From Methanosphaera sp. rholeuAM6 (GTDB taxonomy: Archaea > Methanobacteriota > Methanobacteria > Methanobacteriales > Methanobacteriaceae), in the NCBI GenBank assembly GCA_003266105.1, contig MVAA01000104.1:20375-53135 (forward strand): a stretch of 32,761 nt of DNA, given 5' to 3'. The notes under the pieces were generated by a model. The model saw nothing but the letters and a program-made list of their open reading frames with translations, was not told the DNA's origin and searched no databases. The position numbers and the translations under genes were made by a program. How positions within the stretch are numbered: position 1 is the first letter of the stretch; every line of letters starts with the position of its first letter. Positions 32,700 to 32,761 of this stretch are shown one piece after another.

Positions 32700-32761
32700 T
32701 TGACAGATGTATCTGATGTAAACGTAGGTATTATTAGATTCCCTGGTACAAACTGTGATAG
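32700..32761 (+). CDS. purQ: FGAM synthase glutaminase subunit PurQ, 5' fragment
   Basis: Only about 20 codons are in the window. The frame read from TTG 32700 gives VNVGIIRFPGTNCD, the PurQ N-terminal motif FPGTNCD. TTG is preferred because GTGGGGA lies about 8 bases before it; the nearby ATG at 32707 is in another frame. It completes the purC-purS-purQ order. The catalytic Cys lies beyond the window. Confidence 0.85.
   Translation, partial: MTDVSDVNVGIIRFPGTNCD

Overview
The window is AT-rich archaeal chromosome. A LonB protease with membrane segments, a PAN proteasomal ATPase, MBF1, NikR with an apparent operator, Shine-Dalgarno sites of the GGAGG/AGGTGAT type, TATA-type promoters, tRNA genes without encoded CCA and a C/D box guide RNA all mark it as Archaea. 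A MraY-like transferase with three Mur-type ligases, plus cobyric acid synthase and a hydrogenase maturation protease, point to a pseudomurein-walled methanogen of the Methanobacteriales. The very low GC fits a Methanosphaera-like genome, but the genus is an inference.

Layout. 1-5036: 5' part of lonB (minus), cobQ (plus), then a minus-strand pair (TrkA-type NAD-binding protein and a VWA/CoxE-like protein) and two tandem tRNA-Gly genes (anticodons GCC and UCC). 5161-8195: nikR with a dyad operator, then a PRMT-like methyltransferase, a HycI-type hydrogenase maturation protease and an ATP-grasp ligase in a tight plus-strand run. 8324-14036: the presumed pseudomurein precursor cluster, MraY-like transferase and three Mur-type ligases. 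14205-16364: a bitopic protein with a POTRA-like ectodomain, a larger exported protein with a C-terminal membrane anchor, and a small DUF356-like protein. 16376-18390: mbf1 and pan, divergent. 18424-18484: a textbook C/D box sRNA between pan and cobK. 18532-22358: cobK, a P-type Ca2+-type ATPase and a UPF0146 protein (minus). 22534-28822: rimI-like acetyltransferase, carA-carB and an amidohydrolase (plus). 28823-31490: glmS, a small membrane protein and a hotdog thioesterase (minus). 31678-end: purC, purS and the first codons of purQ.

Functional themes. Wall precursor synthesis (ATP-grasp, MraY-like, Mur ligases, GlmS for amino sugar supply), nickel/hydrogenase (NikR, HycI-type protease), cobamide synthesis (CobQ, CobK), nucleotide synthesis (CarAB, PurCSQ) and protein quality control (LonB, PAN). 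I see no CRISPR array, insertion sequence, integrase or phage gene.

The points most worth attention are the unannotated C/D box sRNA, a near-perfect N16-spaced dyad before nikR, two genes (lonB and the hydrogenase protease) whose only well-placed start after a good Shine-Dalgarno is ATA, the divergent P-loop of the second Mur ligase, a MurT-like Cys4 insert in the third, and an FtsQ/DivIB-like protein next to the wall cluster.
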